In this document: positions 11,559-21,789 of the stretch, piece by piece | Position numbering within the stretch: the first letter of the stretch is position 1 | How the letters are laid out: each line of letters begins with the position of its first letter | Assembly (NCBI GenBank): GCA_036873135.1 | Contig: JAPTYO010000004.1 | Location: 34,753,105-34,817,104, forward strand | DNA: 64,000 nucleotides | Direction: 5' to 3' | DNA from: Clarkia xantiana subsp. parviflora | Lineage: Eukaryota > Streptophyta > Magnoliopsida > Myrtales > Onagraceae | Notes under the pieces: model-generated | The model's database searches: none | What the model was told of the DNA's origin: nothing | What the model saw: the letters and a program-made list of their open reading frames with translations, nothing else | Translations under genes and position numbers: made by a program

Positions 11559-12137
11559 TATGGGTGAAACCAAAATACGGTTGGTCCGAAAAACCGGTGA
11601 AAATCGAACCGGTCCGGACCGAAAAAACCGAATTCGAAATACTTGGTTTGGTTTTTGGTCGGATTTTTTTGCTGTAGTTCGGATTTTCGGTCCGGTTTGG
11701 ATTTTGAGCTTTGAGGACCGTGGGGACCGAACCGACCGTTATGCTAATTAAATATATACAATATATATTATATTAGTTGATATTCATTAATATAATTAAT
11801 TAATTATGTTAATATAAATTGTAAAAGGCATTTATGAAGATTATTTTTTCCACTTTTATTTTTTAATTTATTTAATTATAATAATGGAATTATTTTTTAT
11901 TTTGACTTGATATAGTTCATGAAAATGATAAGAATTTATAATGGTAATTGCTAATATTGGATTTTCGGTTTAAACCGAAATCCGAATCGAAAAAACCGTA
12001 CTACTATTGGACAGTTTATTTTTTTTTTCAAACAGTTTTTTGGTCGGATTTTTTTAAGGAAAAAAACCGGATCGGAAATTTAGGTACCCGACCGAAACAA
12101 GCTAAAAACCGGTCCGACCGATCCGGTTTCACCCATA
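11559..12137. mobile_element. hAT-type MITE in copia G
   Basis: 579 bp with terminal inverted repeats (TATGGGTGAAACC at the left, its complement at the right) flanked by an 8-bp target-site duplication GGCATAAG (11551-11558 and 12138-12145). The 8-bp TSD is diagnostic of hAT-superfamily transposons. The interior is AT-rich with CCGGTCCGAC-type subterminal motifs and no transposase. It separates the linker from the RT of copia G. Confidence 0.9.
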
Positions 12138-12145
12138 GGCATAAG

Positions 12146-13565
12146 GATACGGTGAGTCCTGAAAGAAGGCTCACCGCTGATGGAAAAGGTCGAGCGATAC
12201 AAAGCTCGACTTATTTCGAAAGGCTGTACACAACTTCACGGAGTGGATTTTGACGAAACATACTCACCAACTGTCCGTGAAACCACAGTAAGGGCCATTT
12301 ATGGTCCTGGTCGCAGGTCTCGGTTTCGAACCTCACCAAATAGGTATTAATACCGCATTCCTCCTCGGAAACCTGGAGGAAGAGATCTACATGGAGCAAC
12401 CAGAGGGTTTCATTACTCCTGGTAACGAACGTAAAGTTTGTAAACTCCAAAGGTCCATTTATGGTCTTAAACAGTCGTCTCGGCAATGGTACCGCAGATT
12501 CCACGAGGAAATCATAGGAAACGGATTTGTGAATCTTCACGAGGATCCGTGCGTGTATTATAAGACCTCCGGGTCTAAGTATGTCATTTTAACCTTATAC
12601 GTGGACGACATACTCATTGCCGCAAACGACGTGAGTTTTATGAACAAGTCAAAGTCCTGGTTGGCATCTGTATTTGAGATGAAAGACATGGGAGAGGCCA
12701 CGTACATCTTAGGCATTAAAATTTCTAGAGATCTGGCTATCCGGAAATTGTGTCTATCTCAAGAAGCTTATATCAACAAACTGTTGAAAAGATTTAGATT
12801 ACAGGATGCCAAACCCGTGGATACACCGGTGGTGTTTGGGTGCGCACTGTCAAAACGTGACGGCCCCAAGAACCTAGCAGAGCGTGAACATATGAAGGGT
12901 GCAGAGTATTTGAGCATGGTTGGTAGTTTGATGTACGCCATGCAATGCACCCATTCGGATATCTGTTACTACGTGGGCCTAGTAGCACGTTTCCAATCAG
13001 ATGTTGGCTATCAACATTTAAAGGTTGTAAAACAAATAATTCGTTATCTGAAATGTACTGCCGACTACGATGATGGCAAGAAATTAGAATTGACCGGTTA
13101 CAGTGACGCCGACCATGGTGGCGGTCCGGATGATCGTAAGTCCACCACAAAGGGAGTGTTCCTCCTTGCTAATGCCGCCATTTCATGGACGAGCATGAAG
13201 CAAACCTGTGTCGCGCTGTCCACGATGGAATCGAAATTCGTAGCTCTCTCTCTAAGAATGCACAAGAAGCGGTCTGGTTCAAAAGGCTTCTAACTACAAT
13301 GCTTGGTGGTGATGTTGAGAATAAACCTGCGAAGGTCTTCTCTGACACTCAAGCAGCCATTACGGCAGTTAAGAATCTGTAGTACCATAGTAGGACCAAA
13401 CACATTGATGTGAAATATTTCTATGCTAAATCTATGGTAGAAGACAATATAATCACTATGGAATACTTGTCCACTGATAATATTATTGCGGACCCATTAA
13501 CTAAACCACTACGCAGGGAGATATTCGAAAAGCACGTAAAACTGCTTGGATTGCGTAGGGTTTAG
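12146..13565 (+). pseudogene. Copia G reverse transcriptase-RNase H remnant
   Basis: Ty1/copia RT (RVT_2): the first block ([11 protein letters not shown]) is in one frame near 12240-12280, then after a frameshift near 12300 the main frame runs 12301-13293. It holds [24 protein letters not shown] and the catalytic YVDDILIA box. RNase H follows with DADHGG and STMESKFVALS; a second frameshift near 13250 moves to the frame of 13185-13382, a stop lies at 13379-13381, and the C-terminus KPLRREIFEKHVKLLGLRRV ends at TAG 13563-13565. At least two frameshifts and one stop make it inactive. The same protein is encoded by E and F. Confidence 0.88.
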
Positions 13566-13976
13566 AAATGACATGTATCTGTGATAAAAAAAATTTATAT
13601 TAGAAAGTTACATTTTGTAAGCGAAAGAATTGCAACTGAGTTTATGATCAATCGACGTCATAATGTTTTGATTACATCAGACTTACGGTCTATAAACTAA
13701 GTCGTAGGAGGACGCAATCCTCTGCCAAACTATGTTGAATGTGGGCCTTACCTAGTCACACAGGTACGGCAGCCTTGCGGTGGGGGAAGGCCTCTACCAA
13801 GCAAGACTGGCTAAGAGTCAGGGGGATAAACCTGATTAAGCAAAACGATTATCTAGTTTCGAAGTAACTCGACGTGATCTTCGTTTTGCATATCGTCGTG
13901 AGCAACTTCGCTCATCATCATGCCACATTCTGGGCCAGATAAGAATCTGTGATAGCATGATTGACATATCCCTTTC
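13566..13976 (+). other. 3' non-coding region of copia G, first part
   Basis: It aligns with E 46413-47690 and the complement of F 15290-15700 (shared blocks ACGGTCTATAAACTAAGTCG and GCATGATTGACATATCCC). It ends in CTTTC, the TSD of copia F, and continues at 50245 with the second half, which ends at the polypurine tract GCGAGTGGGAGC before the 3' LTR. Confidence 0.8.
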
Positions 13977-14575
13977 TGTTGGATTACGGGGACGTAATGC
14001 TACATAATGCTAAACGTGTAAATGAAAGTAATCTAACTACACAGCGGAATTATGTAGACATACCTCTATAGCTTTCCTGCCCAAGAACGATATGGAGGGA
14101 GTTCTGATCCTCCGGTCGGAACCCGTACAAGTTCTTTGTGAGAAGAAGTCTTACGCTGTATAAGCTCCACAGCAAATCCTCTGATCGATTCTTCAACTGG
14201 GACAGAACCTCGGACTGATTGCTCGGAAGCAATTTGGCACACCAATGGTGGTGTTTAAGGGGCCGGCCGAAATAGCTATAGAGAGAAAGGAATTTCTCTC
14301 AAATCACAACTTAAGAGGAATTGTGATCAATGTGTGTCTTGGGGGTGACCCCAAGACCTCCTTATATAGTGGGAGGAGGAGAAAATCCTCCTCCCTACTA
14401 TTAGGGTTTCGGCCGACTATCATGTGGGTGGGAGGCCCAATTTTTGGGCCTCCCATGTCACATGGAAATTGGGTCGAGCCCAATTAGCCCAAATGTGACT
14501 ATTACCTAATTGTCTTAGGTAACCACATATATTAACGGGCTACCAATTACGGCGCCACGTCACCATATGCTAACA
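13977..14575 (-). repeat. 3' LTR of copia F
   Basis: 599 bp. In element sense it starts TGTTAGCATATGG after the polypurine tract (GGCGAGTGGGAGC, complement at 14576-14588) and ends CCGTAATCCAACA. The TATA box is at 14362-14369, with a 10-bp-stem hairpin at 14371-14395. It is closely similar to 49642-50239. The 80-aa open frame inside (14245-14487) recurs only because the LTRs are copies. Confidence 0.93.
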
Positions 14576-15703
14576 GCTCCCACTCGCCGGAATGGGAGGG
14601 TGCCTGTTAATGTATTGTCATCCAATAGCATCAACGTCTCAGTCTTCAGTCATTGTCTCCGTCTCCGAATAGTTCATACGAGGTTTGCCGTGCGACCGGC
14701 GGATACGACGGGCATCGTGCTACTCATCTGTTAGGAGTATTGTAGCGCCCGCAGAACGTTGATTCCCTTTCGTAAATCAATCCTGTTAAAAACAAAATAT
14801 GTACCACACTGTATCCTTGGTCAACTAATAATTCTCCAATTGCCCAGTTTTCCATATAGGAATACTTCTCCAGGGCATCCGTACAAGTGTTCACAACCTT
14901 CAACTAATATCAAGTTGGTGACCACCTAGTGAAGACAAGAGTTGGTGAATTATAGGCGAACATGACCATCCCCATCGCTTATACCCTTAGTCTAACTCAA
15001 CCGGTTTCCAAAGACGTGGTCACTTGGCCGTTTTCTTTGGCACTACGCTCGTACGCCAGGAAGCGAACATTGAGCCAGACCTTAGGTATAAGTTCTGAGT
15101 CCGAGAGGATACTTTGGGTGCCTCTTCATAAGACACCCGGGATCAATCACACACTCAAGGTGAAGAAGTATGTGCCCTTTGAATCACAAGGATTCTAGCT
15201 AGCACAACCTAGCATGACCCCGTGGTCAAACATGGCACACGCAGTATGAAGCACGTGTCGATAGAACACCTGGACAAGCCTGGGATGGGATATGTCAATC
15301 ATGCTATCGCAGAATCTTTCATCTGGCCCAGGATGTAATTTTAATGATGGACAGAATCCAACACGGCAATTTACAAAACGAAGATTAAGTCGTGTTATAA
15401 GCGTGACAAAGTTATCGTTTCGTTTAACCAGGTTTATCCCCCTGGTTCTTACCCAATCTTGTTGTGGTAGAGGTCCCCCTCTCCTACAAGATGACCGTGC
15501 CTGTGTGACACGGCATGGTTCACATTCGACATAATTTTGGTGGAAGAATTTTACCTCTTCCTACGATTTAGTTTATAGACCGTAAAATCCGATGTTGTTT
15601 ATCATTATGACGTCGATAGATCATATACTCAATTTGCAATTCTTTTATTTAATCGAAATATTATTTCAAATGTCAAAATTCCATCACTTATACAAGTCAC
15701 TTA
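14576..15703 (-). other. 3' non-coding region of copia F
   Basis: It corresponds to E 46413-48386 and to G's 3' region. It is long and well conserved between copies (for example the complement of TCAACCGGTTTCCAAAGACG), but no conserved reading frame is evident. Its function is unknown. Confidence 0.75.
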
Positions 15704-17020
15704 TTAAGCCCTACGTAATCCAAGCAGTTTTACGTGCTTTTCGAAAATCTCTCTACGTAATGGCTTAGTCAATGGGTTCGCGACCATATTGTCTGTGGAC
15801 AAGAATTCTAAAGCGATTATATTGTCTTCCAGAACAGATTGAGCATAATTGTATTTCACATCAATATGTTTGGTTCTACTATGGTACTTTGGATTCTTAA
15901 TTGCTGCAATGGCTGCCTGACTGTCGGAGTATACCTTCACAGGTTTACTCTTCTTGCCAGTGCCAATTAATGCAGTAAGAAGCCTTTTCAGCCAGACTGC
16001 TTCTTGTGCGTTCTTGGAGAGGGCAACGAATTCTGATTCCATAGTGGAAATCTTGACACATGTTGCTTCTTGCTTACCCATGATATGGCAGCATTGGCAA
16101 GGAGGAAAACCCCTCCTGTGGTGGATTTACGATCATCCGGATCACCACCGTGGTTGGCGTCACTATAACTAGTCAATTCTATCTGTTTGCCCTCATAGCA
16201 CAGAACATAGTCGGCAGTACCTTTCAAATATCTTATAATTCGTTTCACAGCCTTTAGATGTTGATAACTAGGATCTGATTGGAATCTTGCTACTAGGCCC
16301 ACAGTGTAACAGATATCCGGCCGAGTACAGAGCATGGCATACATTAGACTTCCTACCATGCTCAGATACTCTGCATTCTTCATCTGTTCACGCTCCTGCT
16401 GGTTTTTCGGGCCATCACGCTTTGACAGCGCGCACCCAAACACAACCGGCGTATCCACGGGTTTGGCACCGAGCATTCTGAATCTTTTCAACAGTTTGTT
16501 GATATATGATTCTTGAGATAGACACAATCTCCGGGCGGCACGATCTCGGGCAATTTCAATGCCGAAGATGTACGTGGCCTCTCCCATGTCTTTCATCTCA
16601 AATGCTGATGCTAACCAGGACTTTGATTTGTTCATGAAACTCACATCGTTCGCAGCAATGAGTATGTCATCTACGTATAAGGTTATGATGACATACTTAG
16701 ACCTGGAGATCTTGGTATAAACGCATGGATCCTTGTGAAGGTTCACAAATCTGTTTCCAACGATTTCCTCGTTCTTTTCCAGGAGTAATAAAACTCTCTG
16801 CTGCTCCATATAGATCTTATCTTCCAGGTTTCTGTGGAGAAATGCGGTCTTTAACATCCATTTGATGCAGGCTCGTGATCGAGGCTTGCAATAAGGGCAA
16901 GGATGACTCTAACTGTGGTGTAACGCACAGTTGGTGAGTATGTTTCATCAGAGTCCACTCCGTGAATTTGGATATATCCTTTCGCAATCGTTCGAGTTTT
17001 GCATCACTCAACTTTTCCAT
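15704..17020 (-). pseudogene. Copia F reverse transcriptase-RNase H remnant
   Basis: On the minus strand the RT runs from about 17020: MEKLSDAKLERLRKDI, then after frame changes the segment 16857-15988 with YMEQQ, the catalytic YVDDILIA and GEATYIFGIEIARDR. It lacks about 30 codons around the SIYGLKQ block, which E and G keep. A frameshift near 16050-16080 leads to the RNase H C-terminus (STMESEFVALSKNAQEAVW to LLGLRRA, stop at 15704). The deletion and frameshifts make it inactive. Confidence 0.87.
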
Positions 17021-18989
17021 CAGTAGTGAATTCTAAAATTTCACTTTCTAGCTCTGCGGTTAGCAGGTAAATCAACTGAAGACCAAAACCGAATTTGTTC
17101 TCATTTAGGAAATTTCATCCTCCATTTTTTTCCTCCATTCCTTCGTTTGAGGTCCTTCCATTGCTTGCCGAACCGTCACTGGTTCGTGAACGAATATCTC
17201 ACTTGATGGGATACTTCTTTAAAAGAAGTTTGTTGCCTTAGACTAAGTCTAGGCTCGATAATATCATCTTTAGTCTAATCGTTACTCCCACTCGGGATAA
17301 TGTTTCTTTTCGGAGCATTACTCCCACTGGGAACAATGGCGGTGTTAGAACTTTGATCTACAACTTTCTTAGAATGACCTCTTGGTCTCGTGATTTTACC
17401 TCCGAGATTTATTCTTTGATCACTAGGATCTGGAACCAAGTTAGTCGTTTCCCTCCCACTAGGAATAATGGGCAGTTACCTCAATTATTGGATTTTCATC
17501 CAATGGTTCAGCGACTTGATTATCAGGTTCCACTTGATTCGCATTAGCATTTAGTGATGATAATGTGAGGGGGAGTGAGCCCTCTCACTGGATTTATTAT
17601 GAGGACGTCCATCATCATTTACCATATCATTCACTAATGCAATATCATTCTCCCACTCGAAGTAAGTGGGACCTGAGAATCTTCGTTGTCCATTCAATCT
17701 GATCAGTACTTTAGTTCGTTTCGTTCCGCAGAGCATTGGAAATCCATCCTCAATCCAATAATGTTTCATGTTCGACCACGTTGCCATCAATCCAAGCTAA
17801 TTTTAAACTTGCATCTTTCTAAGAGTAGATCGTACTCTTATTAAAATGCTTGAATCCGCAAATTAATGCTGCTTAATGATAAGGTTTAACCCAAATCATT
17901 CTTAGCTTATATGGTAACGCGTCTACCGATTATATGGGAACATAGTGTTACATTAATATGATTCAGCTTAATTTCATCCCGTAGGAACAATTAATGTTGG
18001 ATCCTAATTTAATGTAATTTTAGACTATGTTTCTCGAAGTATTTAATGATATGATTGCTTTAGCCAAACTTTTTGTTCAAGGCTTATAGTGGGAGAGTCG
18101 TTTTACTGACTACTTCCTTTCGTTTGTTAACTCATCCAGAGACTTATCAACCTCATGGGCTATGCATTTAAGCTCTCGCTTTAATGCCATAGTTGACGTC
18201 CTACTAGATCGTAGTAGCATTAAAGCATACTTCTAACTATAGTAGTCATCAATGAGTTATTTCCAAAGGATTATAAACAAAAATTAAGCATTCATTTATT
18301 AAAACACTTCATTATTAAATTTGTACTTCAAAACGATGTGTTCCGTCTTTCGAGGTACACGCGCGTACGGCGCATAAAACCAGTTTTATCCCGTGGTTTA
18401 AATCGTTTCGTTTCCAAATTTAATTTAATCGGTTTGAACATGTTTAATCATTACGCAAATAATCATTTTAAATGGAGTACTAACAAACAAGAATTACTAA
18501 ATATTTCGATCTAGCTACGCAATCGATGGGTATGTTCAATTCAGTTGTACCGACTGAGATGACGGAGTATGTAAGTCATTTCGTTTTATTCGTCCAGTTT
18601 TACCTGGCCGAAATTTTGGTCCTAACCCGTAGGTTTGTATTTTCGTTTCGGATCGTTCTCGTTCAACCGAGACGTTAAATTGATAAGCAATTTGAGATTC
18701 GAATCGAGCAACAATTACTTTATTCAGTTACTCTGAATCTAAAAATAACCAAAATTTTAGAAACGAACAATGAACGATAAATGACAATGGTATAGTTCTT
18801 GATCTGAAGTTTGCATATTTGATCCATGATTCTGGCGCATATAGTCAAGAACTTTGAGTTATGTTGAACATCTCGTCTGAGTAAATTCACGAGTGAATCA
18901 CTTCAAATGATCTGTGTCCGTATAAAACATTTTACAATTTCATACACATGACCTACGAGGCGTATTTAAGACGCACTTTATCAACGGGG
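17021..18989 (-). other. Middle region of copia F: no protease or integrase recognised
   Basis: It occupies the same place as 33818-35639 of E and 9699-11550 of G. Readable fragments include PSGRETTNLVPDPSDQ (minus strand, about 17460-17410) and the 79-codon frame 17790-17551, which has a GPTYFEWEN segment also readable in E near 35020. Neither matches a domain I recognise. Confidence 0.6.
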
Positions 18990-19613
18990 TTTAACCCACC
19001 GGATTATTGTATAGGACTTATTCGGTCCAGCTTCTTGCTATGCGGATCATGGTACACTTCTTTCGAACTCATTATGGTGAGCAGATAAGGTTTCCCTTTC
19101 ACTGCTGTGGTTACTGTATTTGATTAGGCTCATGGTTATTGAGTCTTGTCAATATCAGACAACCATATACATCATTTTCATGTTGACCTTTCATCCTGAA
19201 GATCCGATGCGGGTTTTACGTCGACATCCATGAAAAGACAGAAGACCATCTCCTTCAACCGAAACATTCTAGCGTTTGCATCCTTGCTTCCACCAAGGCG
19301 GATGCGAATGAATACTAAACTATAACATTGTCTGGTTTCAGTTGAAGGCTTCATCAACCCCTTTTGACCAAGGTCGAATGTATCACCATATATGAACAGA
19401 TCATCAAAGAACCTACTCCAATTCTTGGGGAAACAAATTATCACATTCATTTCTCATTGTCAAAATCATACAGATTACTATATTCATCTGTAGTTGTCCT
19501 CTCCACTTTTCGGAATCGTAGTGGAGAGTGCAACACAAACTCCAATTTTATTCATCATAAATAATATCATCAAGATTGCGAGCAATATCGAATCGCACTA
19601 ATTGAGCCAACTT
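18990..19613 (-). pseudogene. Copia F gag-like ORF, heavily degraded
   Basis: Minus-strand translation from about 19612 gives LAQLVRFDIARNLDDIIYDE, aligning with VEPIQFYKPRNLDDMDYDAW of copia G. Further on, IRIRLGGSKDANARMFRLKE aligns with IYLRFGKGKAAEARALMAEY. Stops and frameshifts break it. The boundaries are approximate, set by comparison with E and G. Confidence 0.6.
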
Positions 19614-20809
19614 TCACATTGATGATTATGCAAATCCAGAAGACAATAACGTTTTGACAGAATTGCAAACATCGACTTACCTATTAAGATGGAATACGAC
19701 GAATAGTGATCATTTAGTCACTAAACCAAACCGACCGCCAATAAACCGAGGGAAGGGGGTGTTGTGAAAAGAGTTCACATTATTGTCGTTTTCAATCCAA
19801 TAGATCAGTCTTTTGAAAACGGTTATTATGTTGCAGATTACCAGAACGGGAATTTTCAAATAAGCATACCCGATCTTGGCTTTCCCAAGACCCTTTTAAT
19901 TTAGAAGAATTATCCGATAATTTACGCATGCATAACACTATATCACGCCATAAATATCGAACAAACCAAACAACTTGCTTACGCGTCATGCGTCTAATGT
20001 TCCTAGCATACATAATTCTACGTAAGTAAATTATCACATGCTTTTAGTCCTGAACATTCTAGCATACGTGTCAAAACATGCAACTTCCACACACATCATG
20101 CATAATTGGCGACTGGAATTTTCGGTTTTGAAAACGTTTTGAAAATATTAGGGGTTGTTTTGCAATTCATGCTTACAATCAATCATGCGAAATTTCTAGA
20201 CATGGATTCTAGGCACTTTAAATCAGCATAGCATGTCTATCCTATTACACAATTAATATATTTAAATCCCAGAGCTCAACGCTCGCAATATATATTATCG
20301 AGCTAGCTTGACTTAGTCAAGGCGACAGTTCTAATATATGTTGCAGAAAGTAAACAATTGCAATTCAGCCCACTAATTTAATCCAGTCCCAAAAACATGC
20401 ATGTCCGAGATCCATCTCCATAATCGTAACCAGGTATTAGGGTTTTATCCGAAAACGTAAACCCTAAGAGCACTATTTAGGTTAACTTTTAAAGTTCGAA
20501 AACGTTTTGGATTTAAAATTTGACATCCTATTTTATTGAACATTTTAAAATTTCCGAAAATTTTAAAATTTGGTTCGGTCCATTTTAAAAATCCGGTTCG
20601 AGTCGGTCCGATTTTAAAAACCGGTTTGGTCCGAAACGGTTCAATAAAATAATATAGCGGTTTGATTCATCACTCAAAACCAGTTTGGTTAGGTTCTACT
20701 TAATTGCTCCGGTTTAACCCGACCCGAAAAGGTCCACCCGATTAAGAAAACCCGGATTGGTTTAACCCGATCCGGTTTTGCAAATTTGACCGGCCCAATA
20801 AACCCATAA
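19614..20809 (-). other. Leader of copia F (part adjoining gag)
   Basis: Non-coding leader, interrupted at 20809 by gypsy B (TSD CATAA, 20805-20809 and 30272-30276) and continuing at 30277-30462 and 48952-49627. It aligns with H 3909-4940 and with the complement of E 31980-33190. Confidence 0.8.
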
Positions 20810-21597
20810 TGATGGATATACGCCCAATTTGAATCCGTTGACTTCCGAATCGTTTTATTTTGATCACCCCGTTAATGATCATAAATCGAAACTTCGACCC
20901 AAACACCCCGCCGAAATGCCAACGGTCCGGACGAGGCGAAAATACTCGTCCGGACCGCGCGATGAACTCACCTAGGTGAGGTCGGGTGGCCATACCCGAC
21001 CTCCCCTAGGGGAGATCGGGTCAGCCAACCCGATCTCCCCTAGGGGAGATAGGGTTGGCCAACCCATCTCCCCTAGGGAGGGGTTGGGTGGCCACACCCA
21101 ACCCCTACCCTTGGGGGTCGGATTTCCTCCCCGCCCCCAAGGGCCCCGGCTCCGTTTTCCGACTCCCGCACTTAGGTTATTTTCGCCAACCTCTCCATGC
21201 TTTAAGGTTTTAATTATGTGATCAAGGACTAATTAGTTGTGTTTAGAAGTTAACGACGTCATTAAGCCACCTTAATGACACCGTTGCCTATAAATACAAC
21301 CCTTCCACCATTCATTTGACCATCTTGGCTAAGTGTGCAATTTAGCTCTGACTTCTCTCTAGCTTTATCTCTCTAAAAGCGACGTTCTGACTTAAGCATC
21401 GGAGAGGGTTCATCAAGCACCACCCCCCTCCGTGCTTGATATTGCCCCTGTTGCAGGGTAGCGTGGAGAAGAGAAGAAGGAGAACAGAAGGACAAGCATC
21501 AGAGCGACTAGCCCCGAGAGTTCTAAATCCGTCAGCTCACCAGTGAGAAGTAAGCCTTAGACCGACAACCCGTTGACCGAAGGCTTAGAACCTAACA
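20810..21597 (+). repeat. 5' LTR of gypsy B
   Basis: 788 bp, TGATGG...CTAACA. U3 contains a regular series of palindromes (20967-21105). The TATA box is at 21288-21295 (CCTATAAATAC), followed by a CT-rich R region. Confidence 0.95.
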
Positions 21598-21789
21598 CTT
21601 GGCGCCGTCCGTGGATTTCGAATAGAAAGCCTAATTATCACCAGCCAGATGGCAAGCGTATATGTCATTCATGGAGGAGAGTCAACGAATGCCAGAGAGG
21701 CGTATATGGCACAGTTAGAAGACCATAAACCAAAATAAGAGCAAGTAGAAGAAAAGAAAGAAGATATAATACAATTTTAAAAAAGGGAC
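21598..21789 (+). other. Primer-binding site and remnant of deleted gag in element B
   Basis: TGGCGCCGTCCGTGG (21600-21614) follows the LTR after a 2-bp spacer. Only about 175 bp separate it from pol. A 29-codon frame starting MASVYVIHGGEST resembles the glycine-pair segment that precedes the protease in Tat-type polyproteins. The gag gene, normally over 1 kb, is missing, so B would need gag in trans. Confidence 0.8.

Noticed and set aside
14245..14487. 80-aa frame conserved at 14245-14487 and 49910-50152
   Set aside because: Both lie in the two LTRs of copia F and are similar only because the LTRs are copies; there is no coding signature.
20742..20993. Frames crossing the gypsy B LTR edges (also 29450-29668, 29651-29887, 20976-21221)
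   Set aside because: They cross element boundaries or palindromic U3 sequence and are shadows.
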